From Zygaena filipendulae (lineage: Eukaryota; Arthropoda; Insecta; Lepidoptera; Zygaenidae): a DNA stretch of 64,000 nucleotides. The position numbers were made by a program, and so were the translations under genes. The stretch spans positions 2,425,501-2,489,500 of the forward strand of contig OU015662.1 in NCBI GenBank assembly GCA_907165275.2. The letters are read 5' to 3'. The stretch's first letter is position 1, and every line of letters begins with the position of its first letter. Of the stretch, positions 23,677-33,905 are shown in pieces. The notes under the pieces are model-generated. The model did no database searches. It had not been told where the DNA came from and saw nothing but the letters and a program-made list of their open reading frames with translations.

Positions 23677-23911
23677 GGACGCAGATAAGCAATAACATGT
23701 TAACCCACAAAATCAAGTTATCTATTCAGAACGATTTATTGAGAGTTAGGGAACGTTTTTTAATTATGTGTTTACCTTATTACATTGTTTAAGTATGTAA
23801 CTAAATATTGAACATAAAAAATGTTGACAGAAAATAGCGCTATAATTTTAAAACATGATTTACTCAAAATTTCTCCAGTGTGGGTTAACACACTATTGCT
23901 TATCTATGTCC
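23677..23911. mobile_element. MITE family C, copy 1 (GGAC ends, 4-base duplication)
   Basis: Ends GGACGCAGATAAGCAATA and TATTGCTTATCTATGTCC are inverted repeats extending into GTTAAC. It is flanked by AGTT on both sides (23673-23676 and 23912-23915). The copy at 54745-55046 shows the same ends with an ATTT duplication. It is non-coding. A 4-base duplication points away from mariner and hAT; the superfamily is not assigned. Confidence 0.8.
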
Positions 23912-24484
23912 AGTTAATCCGTTAGATGGGCGAAGGAATCTTGAGTTTGATTCTACATTAAGGCGCTTACAGGGCTCCAACTGGCGTCACCCGCTATAGA
24001 AAATCGTATATTTAATTTACAAAAGATACTGACAGGAGAATAATGTAAAATGGTGTAAATACTAACTATATGTTTATATTATAATTATAAAAATTATATT
24101 TAAATTATAATATGGATTGGTTATATTATAATTATGCAGCTTTTAAATCGAATAAACAAGATCACTTTTAGTTTTGGTCAACTTTTTTTCCAATTAAACA
24201 TTTTTATATTATGTTGCAATACTGTATAAGAGCCTTAAAACTTTTTTTATCGTCTCAATAAAATTAAAATCACCAAATTGAACTAGATTTTCATTTGATA
24301 TGTACAGATAACAGGGCATGACGTAACAACTTCGATTGAGTTAAACATAATTTGAAAGGTTGTTTATGACGTTGTTAATAATTAGTTGCCTTAAGTTAGT
24401 TATTGGTATCAGTTTAATGAACCTTATCATAATTAGAACGTCAGACAAAATGGTTATTAATATCGTATCACCGGATTAATCTAT

Positions 24485-24690
24485 ATACAGGATGTAAGGT
24501 TAGGTAATCGAGGAGTATTGGAGGAGGGTGTTCACTGTTCAGTACTTATTCTTGTCTCAAATCACTACATAGTATCGCTTCCCGCTGTTTGTCTGTTCCT
24601 ATATGTATGTTTAGATCTTTAAAACGACGCAACGGATTTTCATGCGGTTTTCACAAATATATATATATATATATAGCTGTGAAAGGTAGA
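24485..24690 (+). mobile_element. TIR-element fragment followed by Helitron-like 5' fragment
   Basis: 24485-24560 matches one end of the TACAGG-type element (TACAGGATGTAAGGTTAGG). 24563-24690 matches the body of the Helitron at 61975-62169 (CGCTTCCCGCTGTTTGTCTG, ATTTTCATGCGGTTTTCAC) and stops at a TA microsatellite. Confidence 0.5.
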
Positions 24691-25091
24691 TATTTTATGG
24701 GTGCTGTCATAATAAATGTAATTTTATTGACGTCAAAAAGAGGCACATTATGGGTCAAATTTGAATAAATGATTAGACTTTTGATTTTTGACTTTTGAAC
24801 CGTGATAGGCAGTTGATATTTTTATAAATGATGTATTTCTGTTGCCGCTATAACAAAAATACTAAAAAACAGAATAAAATAAATATTTAAGAGTCCCATA
24901 CTACAAACGTGATATTTTTTGCACGTTTTTGCTCGATATTGATAACGGCAACAGGTAGGTAGACGCTCGAAATATTCACAGAATATTTAGTTATATTATA
25001 TTAAATTTAAAAATACATAATTAAATAAAAAAAAAAATTCGAAGGGGGCTCTTATACAACAGACATGATTTTTCGACGTTTTTAAAGATAA

Positions 25092-25331
25092 CTAGCTGTC
25101 CCGCGTGGTTTCACCCGCGATAATTTCGAAGTTCCCTCGGAATCCTTCCATACAAACTTTGCAACCCCTTTTCATCCCCTTAGGGGTTGAATTTTCAAAA
25201 ATCCTTACTTATAGGATGCATACGTCATTCAAAGAACACACCCTCCAAGTTTCGGGTCCCTACGATCAGCGGTTTGGGCTGTGCGTGGATCCATCAGTCA
25301 TTCAGGACAAAGCATTTTATATGTATAGAGA
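25092..25331 (-). mobile_element. Helitron-like element
   Basis: CTAG|T at 25092-25095 on the minus strand, with ATCGCGGGTGAAACCACGCG upstream of it. The body has GATGAAAAGGGGTTGC and CACAGCCCAAACCGC. The 5' end lies near 25331 (TCTATACATATAAAATGC). It is a distinct subfamily from the short form. Confidence 0.6.
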
Positions 25332-25566
25332 TGGTATGGAACTTTGGTATGGTTTTTTTAAATATTCAGTTTGTTGTTCTGTACCTTTTTTACGAGCACC
25401 CAACCAATACAGATAGAGGTAAGTGGTATCTACAGAATTCGAATTTGCGTGCACCCGCAACAACGCATTTGATCTCCTCAGCATTACATACGAAACGCCA
25501 ATCGTTTCTAAACGGAGGAATTATACAAATCGCCACCAACATAGTATAGGTACATGACTAAAACAA

Positions 25567-25854
25567 GCCCCCTTAGCCAAGTTGACTATCTATATATTAT
25601 CGTTTGCGCATAGAAAATTAAGTAACGAATCTTCATGTCACTTGGTCAGCCAATGAAAACTCTAGTTTTCACGTGATCACGCAAAACTAAAGTTTTCATG
25701 GGCTGATCAAGTGACATGACGATTCTTTACTTAGTTCTCTATGCGATAACGATTGTAGAATGTCAATTTGACTAGGAGAGCAATCGATATGACGATTCGT
25801 TTCTTAGTTTTCTAAGCGTTACCGATTATAGATTTTCAACTTGGCTAAGGGGGC
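25567..25854. mobile_element. MITE with GCCCCCTTAGCCAAGTTGA ends
   Basis: Left GCCCCCTTAGCCAAGTTGAC and right CAACTTGGCTAAGGGGGC are near-perfect inverted repeats. Internal blocks (GTCACTTGGTCAGCC / GGGCTGATCAAGTGAC) pair as well, so the whole 288 bases folds back. It is non-coding. Confidence 0.75.
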
Positions 25855-26905
25855 AGGTCAATATGAGACACACAGAATTAACGGTCGGTAAACAATATTC
25901 TGATTGAATCTTGGACATGCTGGTACCTACGAGCTACGTATTTGTTCCGACCATTGACTCCTCTGTCATAAACAAAATATAAGAGCAAAGATTTGTACGG
26001 TTGAGTACATTCAAGTGAGCACTTTTCGGTATTTTCCTTTGTTTAATAAAAGAAAGTAACATGTTAACATGTTGAAAGAGTTTCTTGACAATTTATTCAA
26101 TTGAATAGTTCGGGTTAAGAGTAAAGAGAGGTAAGAGTCCTAGATGTTTAGAGATTTTAGTATTACAAATGGTATTAGGTATCTACCGCTGCTCATATAG
26201 TATGAGAAAAATGGATTGGTTTTTTTGGTGATAATGTGGGAAAATTATGATATAGTGAAGTTTTTGTATTAAATTAAAATATGGAATATTTAAAGTTTTT
26301 TTAAACTTTTTTTACTATGTAACGATGTGGTTTAGGTCGCTTTTGCTGGGACTGCCTCAATTGATCTTGTTAGTTCGAGTTTTATCTTTAAAATTCCGAA
26401 CAATTTAGGTGTTATTAATTGTTTTCTCAGAAAAGAAAAGGTATATTTTATTTAAAACTACTAAAGGAGAAAGTGAATTATTGTTACCGAATTTGTGATT
26501 TATAGTGTCTTAAGTTTTAGCTAGCTCCTAACTCAACCTAACCCATGTCGAAACGGTCATCGTCAATTGCCGATAGTGTGGACAAAATAAATAAAGATGC
26601 AATTATTTTTATGTAATTTTTTAAGCATTAATTAAGATTTTTTTGAATTTGATTTGAGGTTCCACTGGACTGATTTTTGTTGTAAAACTTTTTTGGGCAT
26701 TGTGACAATTTTATTTTTTACGTAACATAACTCGTAAAATGCGTACGTACCCTTACTCACGCATGTTACAAGTATAATACAATGTAAAAATATGACTAGG
26801 TAAGTACTTGTAAAAGAAGTTGTGGTCGAATGTTTAGGCATGCGATCAGTGACCGCTTCCGCGTTGGTTTGAATCTTACGGAGTATCTATAAAACTTATA
26901 TCTTA
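25855..26905. other. No gene recognised
   Basis: AT-rich DNA without repeat ends or convincing frames. Confidence 0.4.
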
Positions 26906-27092
26906 CTAGCTGTCCCCCGCGATTTCATCCGCGGTAATTTCGGAGTCCCGCGGGAATTCCGGGATAAAAACTACTCTATCTTTCAAGTTGGACCATATTA
27001 TAAATGGTTACACAATTTTATCAAAATCCGTTCAGTAGTTTCGGAGTCCATCGCGGACAAACAACGTGACACGTGATTTATATATATTAAGA
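26906..27092 (-). mobile_element. Helitron-like element, complete
   Basis: 3' end GGGGGACAGCTAG|T after CCGCGGATGAAATCGCGG, and 5' end TCTTAATATATATAAATCAC at 27092. It is 187 bases and contains CGTTTGTCCGCGATGGAC. Confidence 0.65.
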
Positions 27093-27568
27093 TTTTGTGG
27101 ATCCAAAATATAATAATTAAGTGTATACTAAGCAAGCTCACTAATCGCCTATAGTTTCATATATCAGTTTATACAAGGTAGTTTTGCTGATAGCTTAATA
27201 CGCGTTCAAACAAACAGTCAACAACATATTGACTATTTGTATTTTCGTATTGCGTATTTTACGGCGTAAATTCCGTGTTATGTTATTCTGTAGCTACTTC
27301 TTTTTTTTATTTAAATTTATCTCTATGAGGAACGAAAACGATATCGTTCGTGAGTTGCGAATTCAATAAAGCTTGTTGTGTGGCTACTAAATGTGTGGAA
27401 ATGGATTTTTTTTTGCACACGTATTATTTTGAAATTCACATTTGTTGATGGTGGCTTTAGAAATAAAAAAAAAATTTGATGCATCGGTAATATTTCCTAT
27501 TTACATTATTATTTTAAATGCGCATGCATTAGTATGTTTCTTACTCCATCACGTCGAAGCGGCTAAAT

Positions 27569-27860
27569 GGGCTTGTCAACCAAATTTTAATTTTTAGTCC
27601 GTCTTGTAGATTAATGAAAATATTGGACACGTATTTTTAATTTTTTGCGTAATCAAAAAATAACGGAGATACATGTCGCGTGAAATCACGCCGTGCTACA
27701 GTTTATAGCACGTTATTACGTCAAGAGCCCCCACTCCTAAATTTAATGCGTTTTATCTTAGTAGTAATTTGAAAAAGCAAAAAATACGGGTCTATTATTT
27801 TTTATTAATCTACAAGACGGACTAAATAGAATTTTGATTTTCATACCCCGGATACAAGCC
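27569..27860. mobile_element. MITE family A, copy 3
   Basis: GGGCTTGTCAACC...TTTTTAGTCCGTCTTG on the left and CAAGACGGACTAAATAGAAT...GGATACAAGCC on the right. It interrupts a Helitron-like 5' fragment (about 27520-27568, ACGTCGAAGCGGCTAAA). Confidence 0.7.
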
Positions 27861-27876
27861 TATTATCCTAGTTTAG

Positions 27877-28046
27877 TTTACACGAAGCCAACACTGGCAT
27901 GCCAATAAGACTGGCAGCCAGCTCTGGGTTGTTATTGGCCTCGTATAAACAGTTTTTCAAGCCAAGTCAGCGCTGACTGCCATAATAGAGCGCCGGTCTA
28001 TTTTTCTAGCCAGTGACTGGCGCCAGCGTCACTGGCTTCGTGTAAA
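27877..28046. mobile_element. TIR element with TTTACACGAAGCCA ends
   Basis: TTTACACGAAGCCA on the left and TGGCTTCGTGTAAA on the right are perfect 14-base inverted repeats. The interior is rich in GCCAGT/ACTGGC words. It is a 170-base MITE candidate with no resolved target duplication. Confidence 0.65.
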
Positions 28047-28308
28047 TTACTATAGGGAACGTGCACAACGACGGTGCTGCCGACTGGCGTCGCCAATCCG
28101 AATCTATTGATAGTTGCCATTCACATTTAATACAAGATTTACTCTGAGATTACAAGTAAACAGGATTAATTTTACTAGTGAAAATTATTATTCTAGCTAA
28201 TCACAATTCATTGTTGTATTTCTGGATGTATCAACTATCAATACATCGACAAAAAATAACAAAAAAAATTAATTTAAAAGAAAAGGGAATTCAGAAAATT
28301 ATTTACCA

Positions 28309-28483
28309 CTAGCTGTTCGGAGTTCCGGACAGTCCGGAGTTCAGGAATTCCGAACAGCTAGTAGTAAATAAACCCCATGAAAACTTGTATGCAAAATTTC
28401 ACGATGATCGGTTGTGCCGTTAAGGCGTAAAAGCGTAACAAACAAACAAAAACTCACTTTCGCATTCATAATATTAGTAAGGA
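28309..28483 (-). mobile_element. Helitron-like element with doubled, inverted 3' end
   Basis: 5' end TCCTTACTAATATTATGAAT at 28483. The body matches the variant with ACGCCTTAACGGCACAACCG. At the 3' side there are two CTAG termini facing each other (28309-28312 and 28358-28361), joined by a palindrome in which GCTGTTCGGA pairs with TCCGAACAGC. Confidence 0.6.
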
Positions 28484-28688
28484 TTATTTTCTTATCGTAA
28501 ACATTGGATATTTTAGTTTATGCGACAATTTTACCAGTTTTCACAGCCTCATGTTCTTCATTAGATCATCCTCCTCATCCTCATCTCTTCAACCTCCAAT
28601 AGGTACATGGCCGGCCTCAAAAGCTTTTAACCTTTTGACATATTTTGGCCACGCTGACGATCATTAATTATTATATTATTGATGATGA

Positions 28689-29199
28689 CTAGCTGTGCCT
28701 CGCGGTTTCACCCGCGATAATTTCGGAGTTCCCGCATGAATCCCGGGATAAAAAGTACCCTATGTGCTTCTCTGTACCCCTGACAACGTGCACGTCAAAT
28801 TTCATCCAAATCCGTTCAGCCGTTTTTGCGTGATTGAGTAAACGTAGGTATGCGAGGATAAGAGCTCGAAAGCGCATTTTCATCCGACTTGCTTCAAATT
28901 TATCGTCACTGCTCAGCTCCTATGTGTCTTAGCGTTATGTTATATAGCCTATAACCTGTCCAGGAGTATGGACTACAATCATACCAAGTTTGGTTAAAAT
29001 CCCTTCACTAGTTTTTGACCCATGCTTGCACATACAGACAGACAGACAGACAGATAGGCAAAAAATTAACTGATTGTTTTTTGGCATCAGTATCGATCAC
29101 CATTCATCCTCCAACATTAATTTTGAATATATTATATTCAATGTACAGAATTGACCTCTCTACAGTTTTATTATAAGTAGGTATATACCTAGACATAGA
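28689..29199 (-). mobile_element. Long-form Helitron-like element
   Basis: 3' end AAACCGCGAGGCACAGCTAG|T; the body closely matches 35943-36403, with CAAGTCGGATGAAAATGCGC, a GTCT run and GAATGGTGATCGATACTG. The 5' end is disturbed near 29180-29199. Confidence 0.7.
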
Positions 29200-29258
29200 T
29201 AGACCGGAACCCATATTTTATAACTTTTATCATACCTATTCAAAAATATAATATACCT

Positions 29259-29314
29259 AATTGAGGAGATAGTTTTGTTTACATAATTATGAAAACAAAA
29301 CTATCTCTTCAATT
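29259..29314. repeat. Near-perfect hairpin
   Basis: AATTGAGGAGATAGTTTTGT pairs with ACAAAACTATCTCTTCAATT, with one mismatch, across a 12-base AT-rich loop. It is not part of any repeat recognised here. Confidence 0.6.
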
Positions 29315-29510
29315 ATTATCTTCCGTCCGAAAGCACGATGACAGGTCTAATAAGTTTCCTCTACTGTCCGCATAGTGTCTCTTTTGTCGATTTAGTGCTG
29401 CCACCTATAGTTCCTGCACGTTCCCTATACTTGTCATCACAGAATGCCCGATGACATTGAGAAATTGACAGCTAAATAACTGTAAATACCCATATTACCT
29501 TTAGGTCAAG

Positions 29511-29637
29511 AACGACCACTTTCCTAAAATGTCCACTTTCCTAAAACGTCCACTTTCCTAAAATGTCCACTTCGTTTTCCTAAAATGACCACTTTCCCAA
29601 AATGTCCACTTTCCTAAAATGACAACTTCGTTTTCCT
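29511..29637 (+). repeat. Minisatellite, unit about 17 bases
   Basis: At least seven imperfect units of the type GTCCACTTTCCTAAAAT lie head to tail. CGTTTTCCTAAAATGACC variants occur after the fourth unit and at the end. No coding function is suggested. Confidence 0.8.
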
Positions 29638-29654
29638 GCTAGTATATATAATAA

Positions 29655-29959
29655 TATAATAATAATAATAAACTCTTTATTGAACACCACTTAAAAATAA
29701 ACAATTACAAAAACAATTTTACTACAAGGTGAAACAATCGGCGGTCTTATCGCTCAGAGCGATCTCTTCCAGACAACCATTGGGTGCATAGGGAAAATTA
29801 TAATCTAGAAGGAAGGCGGTGTTATAATATATAATAATACTGAGCATAAACACATCAACAATATATAAGTACCTACTCATATACTACACATATACATATA
29901 TATACATAAAAACATACCTAAATATAATATTACATAGACAGTACGATAAATACAAAGGC

Positions 29960-29991
<32 letters not shown>

Positions 29992-30211
29992 CACATACAT
30001 ACATATTACATATATTATACATAAACTATACATAATTTGGTACTACATAAACGTACATGATAATCAGATGATAATAATAGCTACATAATGAGAGTGACAT
30101 TTCCTAGGTGGATTAGAGAGAAAGATAGTGCGCATGAACTCGTGATTTAAAAATGGTAAGAGATTTTGAATTTTGAATATTAAAAGGGAGCTCATTCCAA
30201 AGCCTAGCGGC
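29655..30211 (-). pseudogene. CR1-like LINE, 3' fragment (ORF2 C-terminus and 3' UTR)
   Basis: On the minus strand 30211-30113 encodes AARLWNELPFNIQNSKSLTI followed by FKSRVHAHYLSL and a stop. The W-N-x-L-P motif and the F-K-x-x-V helix are the classic C-terminus of CR1/Jockey-type ORF2. The 3' UTR continues through an AT microsatellite (about 29960-29983) to GGCGATAAG-type sequence, CAATAAAGAG and an ATT repeat tail near 29655. The 5' part is missing, as expected for a 5'-truncated insertion. Confidence 0.7.
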
Positions 30212-30444
30212 TTATAGTATAGCTAACACCTAGATTAGTATAGGTATTTAAGTACATCAAAACGTTGGCTTCGTGGCCACTATTAGCTCACAGCCAGTGA
30301 TAGCCCGGGGACAATTCTACATGTCATTTGCGATTCCCGCGCGGTGCCATCCAACGCGTCGGCAATGTACCTAACTCCCCCCCACCCTCCTGTATCTACA
30401 TGCATACCGGAAGTGTATCAAATCTAATTGTTACCATTCTTACC

Positions 30445-30551
30445 ATACCATAAATACCTTCTGGTGTTGCAGATGTCTACGGGCGGCGGTAATCACTTAC
30501 CATCAGGTGTACCACTTGCCCGTTTGCCCCCTATGACATAAAAAAAAAAAA
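30445..30551 (+). mobile_element. Retroposon 3' end with A-tail
   Basis: CTTCTGGTGTTGCAGATGTC, TACGGGCGGCGGTAATCAC and TGCCCCCTATGACAT are followed by an A run at 30538-30551. Same unit as 21337-21472. Confidence 0.65.
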
Positions 30552-30712
30552 TTCAACGCCGACCATCCAAATGTGGAAATACCTATAGGTAATTCAGTTT
30601 TATATTTGTTCAAAAAAAGTTAGGATTCGGTTCTCGCGTGAGGGTATATTATAATAACTAGCTAAATAGCAGTTTTATCATGGAGATATATAATTTTACA
30701 GCACAATAATAC

Positions 30713-33700
30713 ACTTATTTATTTATTTATTTATTTACTAATTTATAAACATTGTAACCACTTGACGGTGCTACATAAACCTTTTTAGGTTTTTCCGTGC
30801 ACCGACGTATTCGTAAATAGGTATAATATAGGTTTAATTATATAGTTATACTTAGAGTAGTTACGTACCTGTTTTTTTTTTCTCTCTATTTAATCTCCGA
30901 TACATTTTTATTTGCAAGATATATGGGTAGGCATTCTAAATGACTCACCACGCCCACATCCACCACCAGTCCCCCTCACATGTTTAATAACCATATACAG
31001 CATGTTACCGTTACCTACTGCAAATTATATTCCGGTATAAATATTTTTTTTAGTTTTCTTTTGATGTTTTCGCGCGTTAAACCATTTTTTAGTTGTGAAG
31101 GTAGTTGGTTTATTAATTCCGGTATAACATATGCGAGTCGCAACTTTCCATAAAAATTAGTGTACCTAGGTGTTATTAGTTTAGTGTTCGTGTTGCGTAG
31201 TTGCATGCCGGTCTTCGTATTGGGTACTTGCAGATTTTCGTCAAAGAAGTGTTCCGTTAACAGTGAGTATTTGACTTTTCCATGTACAGGAATGAGTCGA
31301 CAGTGTGGAAACAGATCACTGTAATCACTTTGATATTTTCGTTTGATATTACCAGGTACAATAACTTTCAATATTCGTAATTGTAGCTGGTAAATCAAAT
31401 CTAGATGCGTTTTATAAGTACGGCCATAGCTGCTCAATCCGTATGAAATGATGGATTCACCTAAAGCTTTGTACAGTGTAAGTAAAGTGGTGTACGGTAT
31501 TTTATGATTAATGAGTGTAATCTTCGCTAGTATAACTCTCAATTTATCACACACATATTTGATGTGATCCGACCATTTCAGTCGGTCGTCTATCAGAACG
31601 CCTAGGTACATGTGCTTAGAAACAACTTCTATTGCATCGCATCCACATTGAGTCGTTTTGTCTGAGTGCAGACAGCTGTGGCTATGAACAAACAGTTTTT
31701 CTTTAAGTAGTATTCTGTTTTGGGAAGAACTAATGTACATCATTTTGGTTTTAGCAGCATTGAGAACCAAACCTGCATCATGTGACCATCTGTTCAGCAT
31801 ATTAAAACCAGCTTGAAGTCTCTGAACTGCTAATGATAAATCCTTATCAGCAGCTATCAGACACGTATCGTCCGCGTATTGAAAAATCTCACAATTTTTG
31901 ACTGTGTTGACTAGGTCATTGACGTAGGTGATATAGTGCAATGGACCTAGCACCGATCCTTGAGCTGTTCCTCCTGTGACCTTGACCTTCTCACTAAGAG
32001 CATCACCCACTCTAACAAAAAAGAATCTACAGTTTAAATAGTCTCGGCACCACTTTAGGAGTGGGCCACGTATCCCGCAGGCTTCGAGCTTTTCCAATAA
32101 TGTGTCATGTCTCAGCGCATCAAAAGCTTTGCTGTAATCAATAAACACCGCCACTACATGCTTTTTATTATTAAGATGTTCGTATATGGTATCTGTGAAA
32201 GAGGAAAGAAGTTTTGTGGTGCTTCTATTAGGTTGGAAACCGTGTTGTTTCTCACTCAGAATGTTGTGTGCCCCATAAAAGTTATAGATTTCTTGAGATA
32301 TATATTTTTCAACAATTTTATTTATAGTTGGTAATATAGTGATGGGTCGATAATTTTCATAATCCTTGATACTGCCTTTTTTGTATACCGGCCGAACGAT
32401 GCCAGTCTTTAGTTCTTCGGGATATTTACCTTCACGAATGCTAGCGTTAATGAAATTAGCGATCACAGTTGCCACATTCCATCCAATGTATTTAATGTCC
32501 ACGGCTTTTATTCCATCTTTTCCCGGTGCTTTATCTGAGTTTAGAGCCTTTATAATTTTGTATATGCCTTCTGCAGTTGCTCTTTTGAGCCTTAATGATA
32601 CGTTTGCAATGTCACAATACTCTAATCTATTAAGCAGATTTTTATTGCAATGAGATTGTGTAATTTTAGCTCCTTGATCAGATGTTTTGGCAAAGTTGTT
32701 TGCAATGTCAATTATTCCGCTAGCAGTTTTTTCGAAAGCATTTAATATTATTTTGTCAATAGAAGATTTAACCCTCCCTGTAATTTTGTTCAGAATTTCC
32801 CATACTTTTTTTGGATCTTTCCTGTAGATAATTATTTGGTTTTTTATGTAATCATTTTTAGTATTTGTTATTAACTTAGTTGCGTAATTTCTACTTTTAT
32901 TGTATTTTAACCTTAATATCATGTTATTGCTATCCTTTTTCCATTTCAAAAACAGTGAGTCTCTGTAACTGCAAGCATTTAAAATTTTTTTATTCATCCA
33001 TTTATTATTTATCCTCTTAGGATTTTTATTTATCCTAATTTTTATTTCGGACTCTGAGTAACATTTTAAAATACAATTTTTTAACGTTTTATATATTTGT
33101 TCTGAGTTTGTCAATGCTTCAACTGGTTGCCAGTCAATGGTTTTTAGTAATGGTTGAAGTCTCTTAAAATCGCATACGGTTTTGTAAATAGGATCACCCC
33201 GTACATGTGATTGTGACTGCGTGGTGGAGGTGCATGCGAGCGCAATCATGCGATGGTCAGCCAGTACGGTGCCGAGCGCTGTTGTGTACACGTCTTGCGT
33301 GGGGGATCTTACATACATGTGGTCAATACACGATTTGCTAATTTTATTATTTGTAACTTCTATACGCGTATATTCTGAGATCCCACACTCAAGACCGTGG
33401 TTGTACAGCAAGTTGTTATATTTATGTATTACAGGCGTTTGCGTACTTAAGTCTAAGTTAATATCGCCAACAAATATAAAATTGTGACAGTTCCGAACTT
33501 TGCTAAGAATCCCTTGCATTTCATCAATGAATAAGTGTTTACTAGTGTTGGGTGGTCGGTAGACTGCACACAGGAATGCGGAATAATTTTTTGACGTCGT
33601 TATTCTTCCAAAAAGACACTCACAGTGTTGCATTTTCGTTTTTTTTGTGACAAATTTGTGTTTTTTATTTATGTACATGAGTATACCACCGCCTTTGCGA

Positions 33701-33905
33701 GAACTCCGCAGTTCTGTGTACATGTCATACCCATCCAACTGATACATTGAAGATAAGGATTCTGAAATATTAGCCTCAGTTATAACGATTACGTCTAGAG
33801 AGGATTTACAAGTAGCAATACATTGTTCAAGGGCAGGGTAGTTTTTTATCATGGATCTTATATTTACATGAACGCATAAAATATCAAGTGGCGTTTTAGG
33901 GATCT
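30713..33905 (-). mobile_element. LINE with intact ORF2, 5'-truncated
   Basis: The element comprises an open endonuclease/RT frame and a roughly 300-base 3' UTR with AATAAA near 30905-30910, a short A run at 30872-30881, and an AAAT repeat at 30713-30735 that may be the real tail. Upstream of the endonuclease the frame stays open (LKKIPKTPLDILCVHVNIRS) only to a TAA near 33926, and no ORF1 is found. The copy is therefore truncated at the 5' end. Target duplications were looked for and not found. Confidence 0.7.
31015..33852 (-). CDS. LINE ORF2: endonuclease-reverse transcriptase, 945 residues, uninterrupted
   Basis: N-terminal apurinic-type endonuclease: ITEAN (about residues 24-28), YRPP (88-91), GDINLD (129-134) and LADHRM (197-202). 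Reverse transcriptase: LNSDKAPGKDGIKA (about 427-440), FIDYSKAFDALRHD (570-583, box A aspartates), GGTAQGSVLGPLHY (627-640, box B) and QYADDTCLI (658-666, catalytic YADD). Box B reads GTAQG instead of the usual GVPQG. A C-terminal domain without a CCHC finger follows. The enzyme would nick target DNA and prime cDNA synthesis from its own RNA. The reading frame is free of stops, implying a fairly young insertion. The conserved endonuclease start lies upstream of the first ATG, so 33852 is not the biological start. It belongs to the CR1/Jockey group of LINEs; the exact clade was not determined. Confidence 0.85.
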   Translation of the reverse strand: MIKNYPALEQCIATCKSSLDVIVITEANISESLSSMYQLDGYDMYTELRSSRKGGGILMYINKKHKFVTKKTKMQHCECLFGRITTSKNYSAFLCAVYRPPNTSKHLFIDEMQGILSKVRNCHNFIFVGDINLDLSTQTPVIHKYNNLLYNHGLECGISEYTRIEVTNNKISKSCIDHMYVRSPTQDVYTTALGTVLADHRMIALACTSTTQSQSHVRGDPIYKTVCDFKRLQPLLKTIDWQPVEALTNSEQIYKTLKNCILKCYSESEIKIRINKNPKRINNKWMNKKILNACSYRDSLFLKWKKDSNNMILRLKYNKSRNYATKLITNTKNDYIKNQIIIYRKDPKKVWEILNKITGRVKSSIDKIILNAFEKTASGIIDIANNFAKTSDQGAKITQSHCNKNLLNRLEYCDIANVSLRLKRATAEGIYKIIKALNSDKAPGKDGIKAVDIKYIGWNVATVIANFINASIREGKYPEELKTGIVRPVYKKGSIKDYENYRPITILPTINKIVEKYISQEIYNFYGAHNILSEKQHGFQPNRSTTKLLSSFTDTIYEHLNNKKHVVAVFIDYSKAFDALRHDTLLEKLEACGIRGPLLKWCRDYLNCRFFFVRVGDALSEKVKVTGGTAQGSVLGPLHYITYVNDLVNTVKNCEIFQYADDTCLIAADKDLSLAVQRLQAGFNMLNRWSHDAGLVLNAAKTKMMYISSSQNRILLKEKLFVHSHSCLHSDKTTQCGCDAIEVVSKHMYLGVLIDDRLKWSDHIKYVCDKLRVILAKITLINHKIPYTTLLTLYKALGESIISYGLSSYGRTYKTHLDLIYQLQLRILKVIVPGNIKRKYQSDYSDLFPHCRLIPVHGKVKYSLLTEHFFDENLQVPNTKTGMQLRNTNTKLITPRYTNFYGKLRLAYVIPELINQLPSQLKNGLTRENIKRKLKKIFIPEYNLQ

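Noticed and set aside
28046..29430. Inverted pair CTATAGGGAACGTGCAC at 28050 and GTGCACGTTCCC-like sequence at 29420 as ends of a 1.4-kb transposon
   Set aside because: Similarity is limited to about 20 bases and the interior is a mixture of other elements; no target duplication supports one unit.
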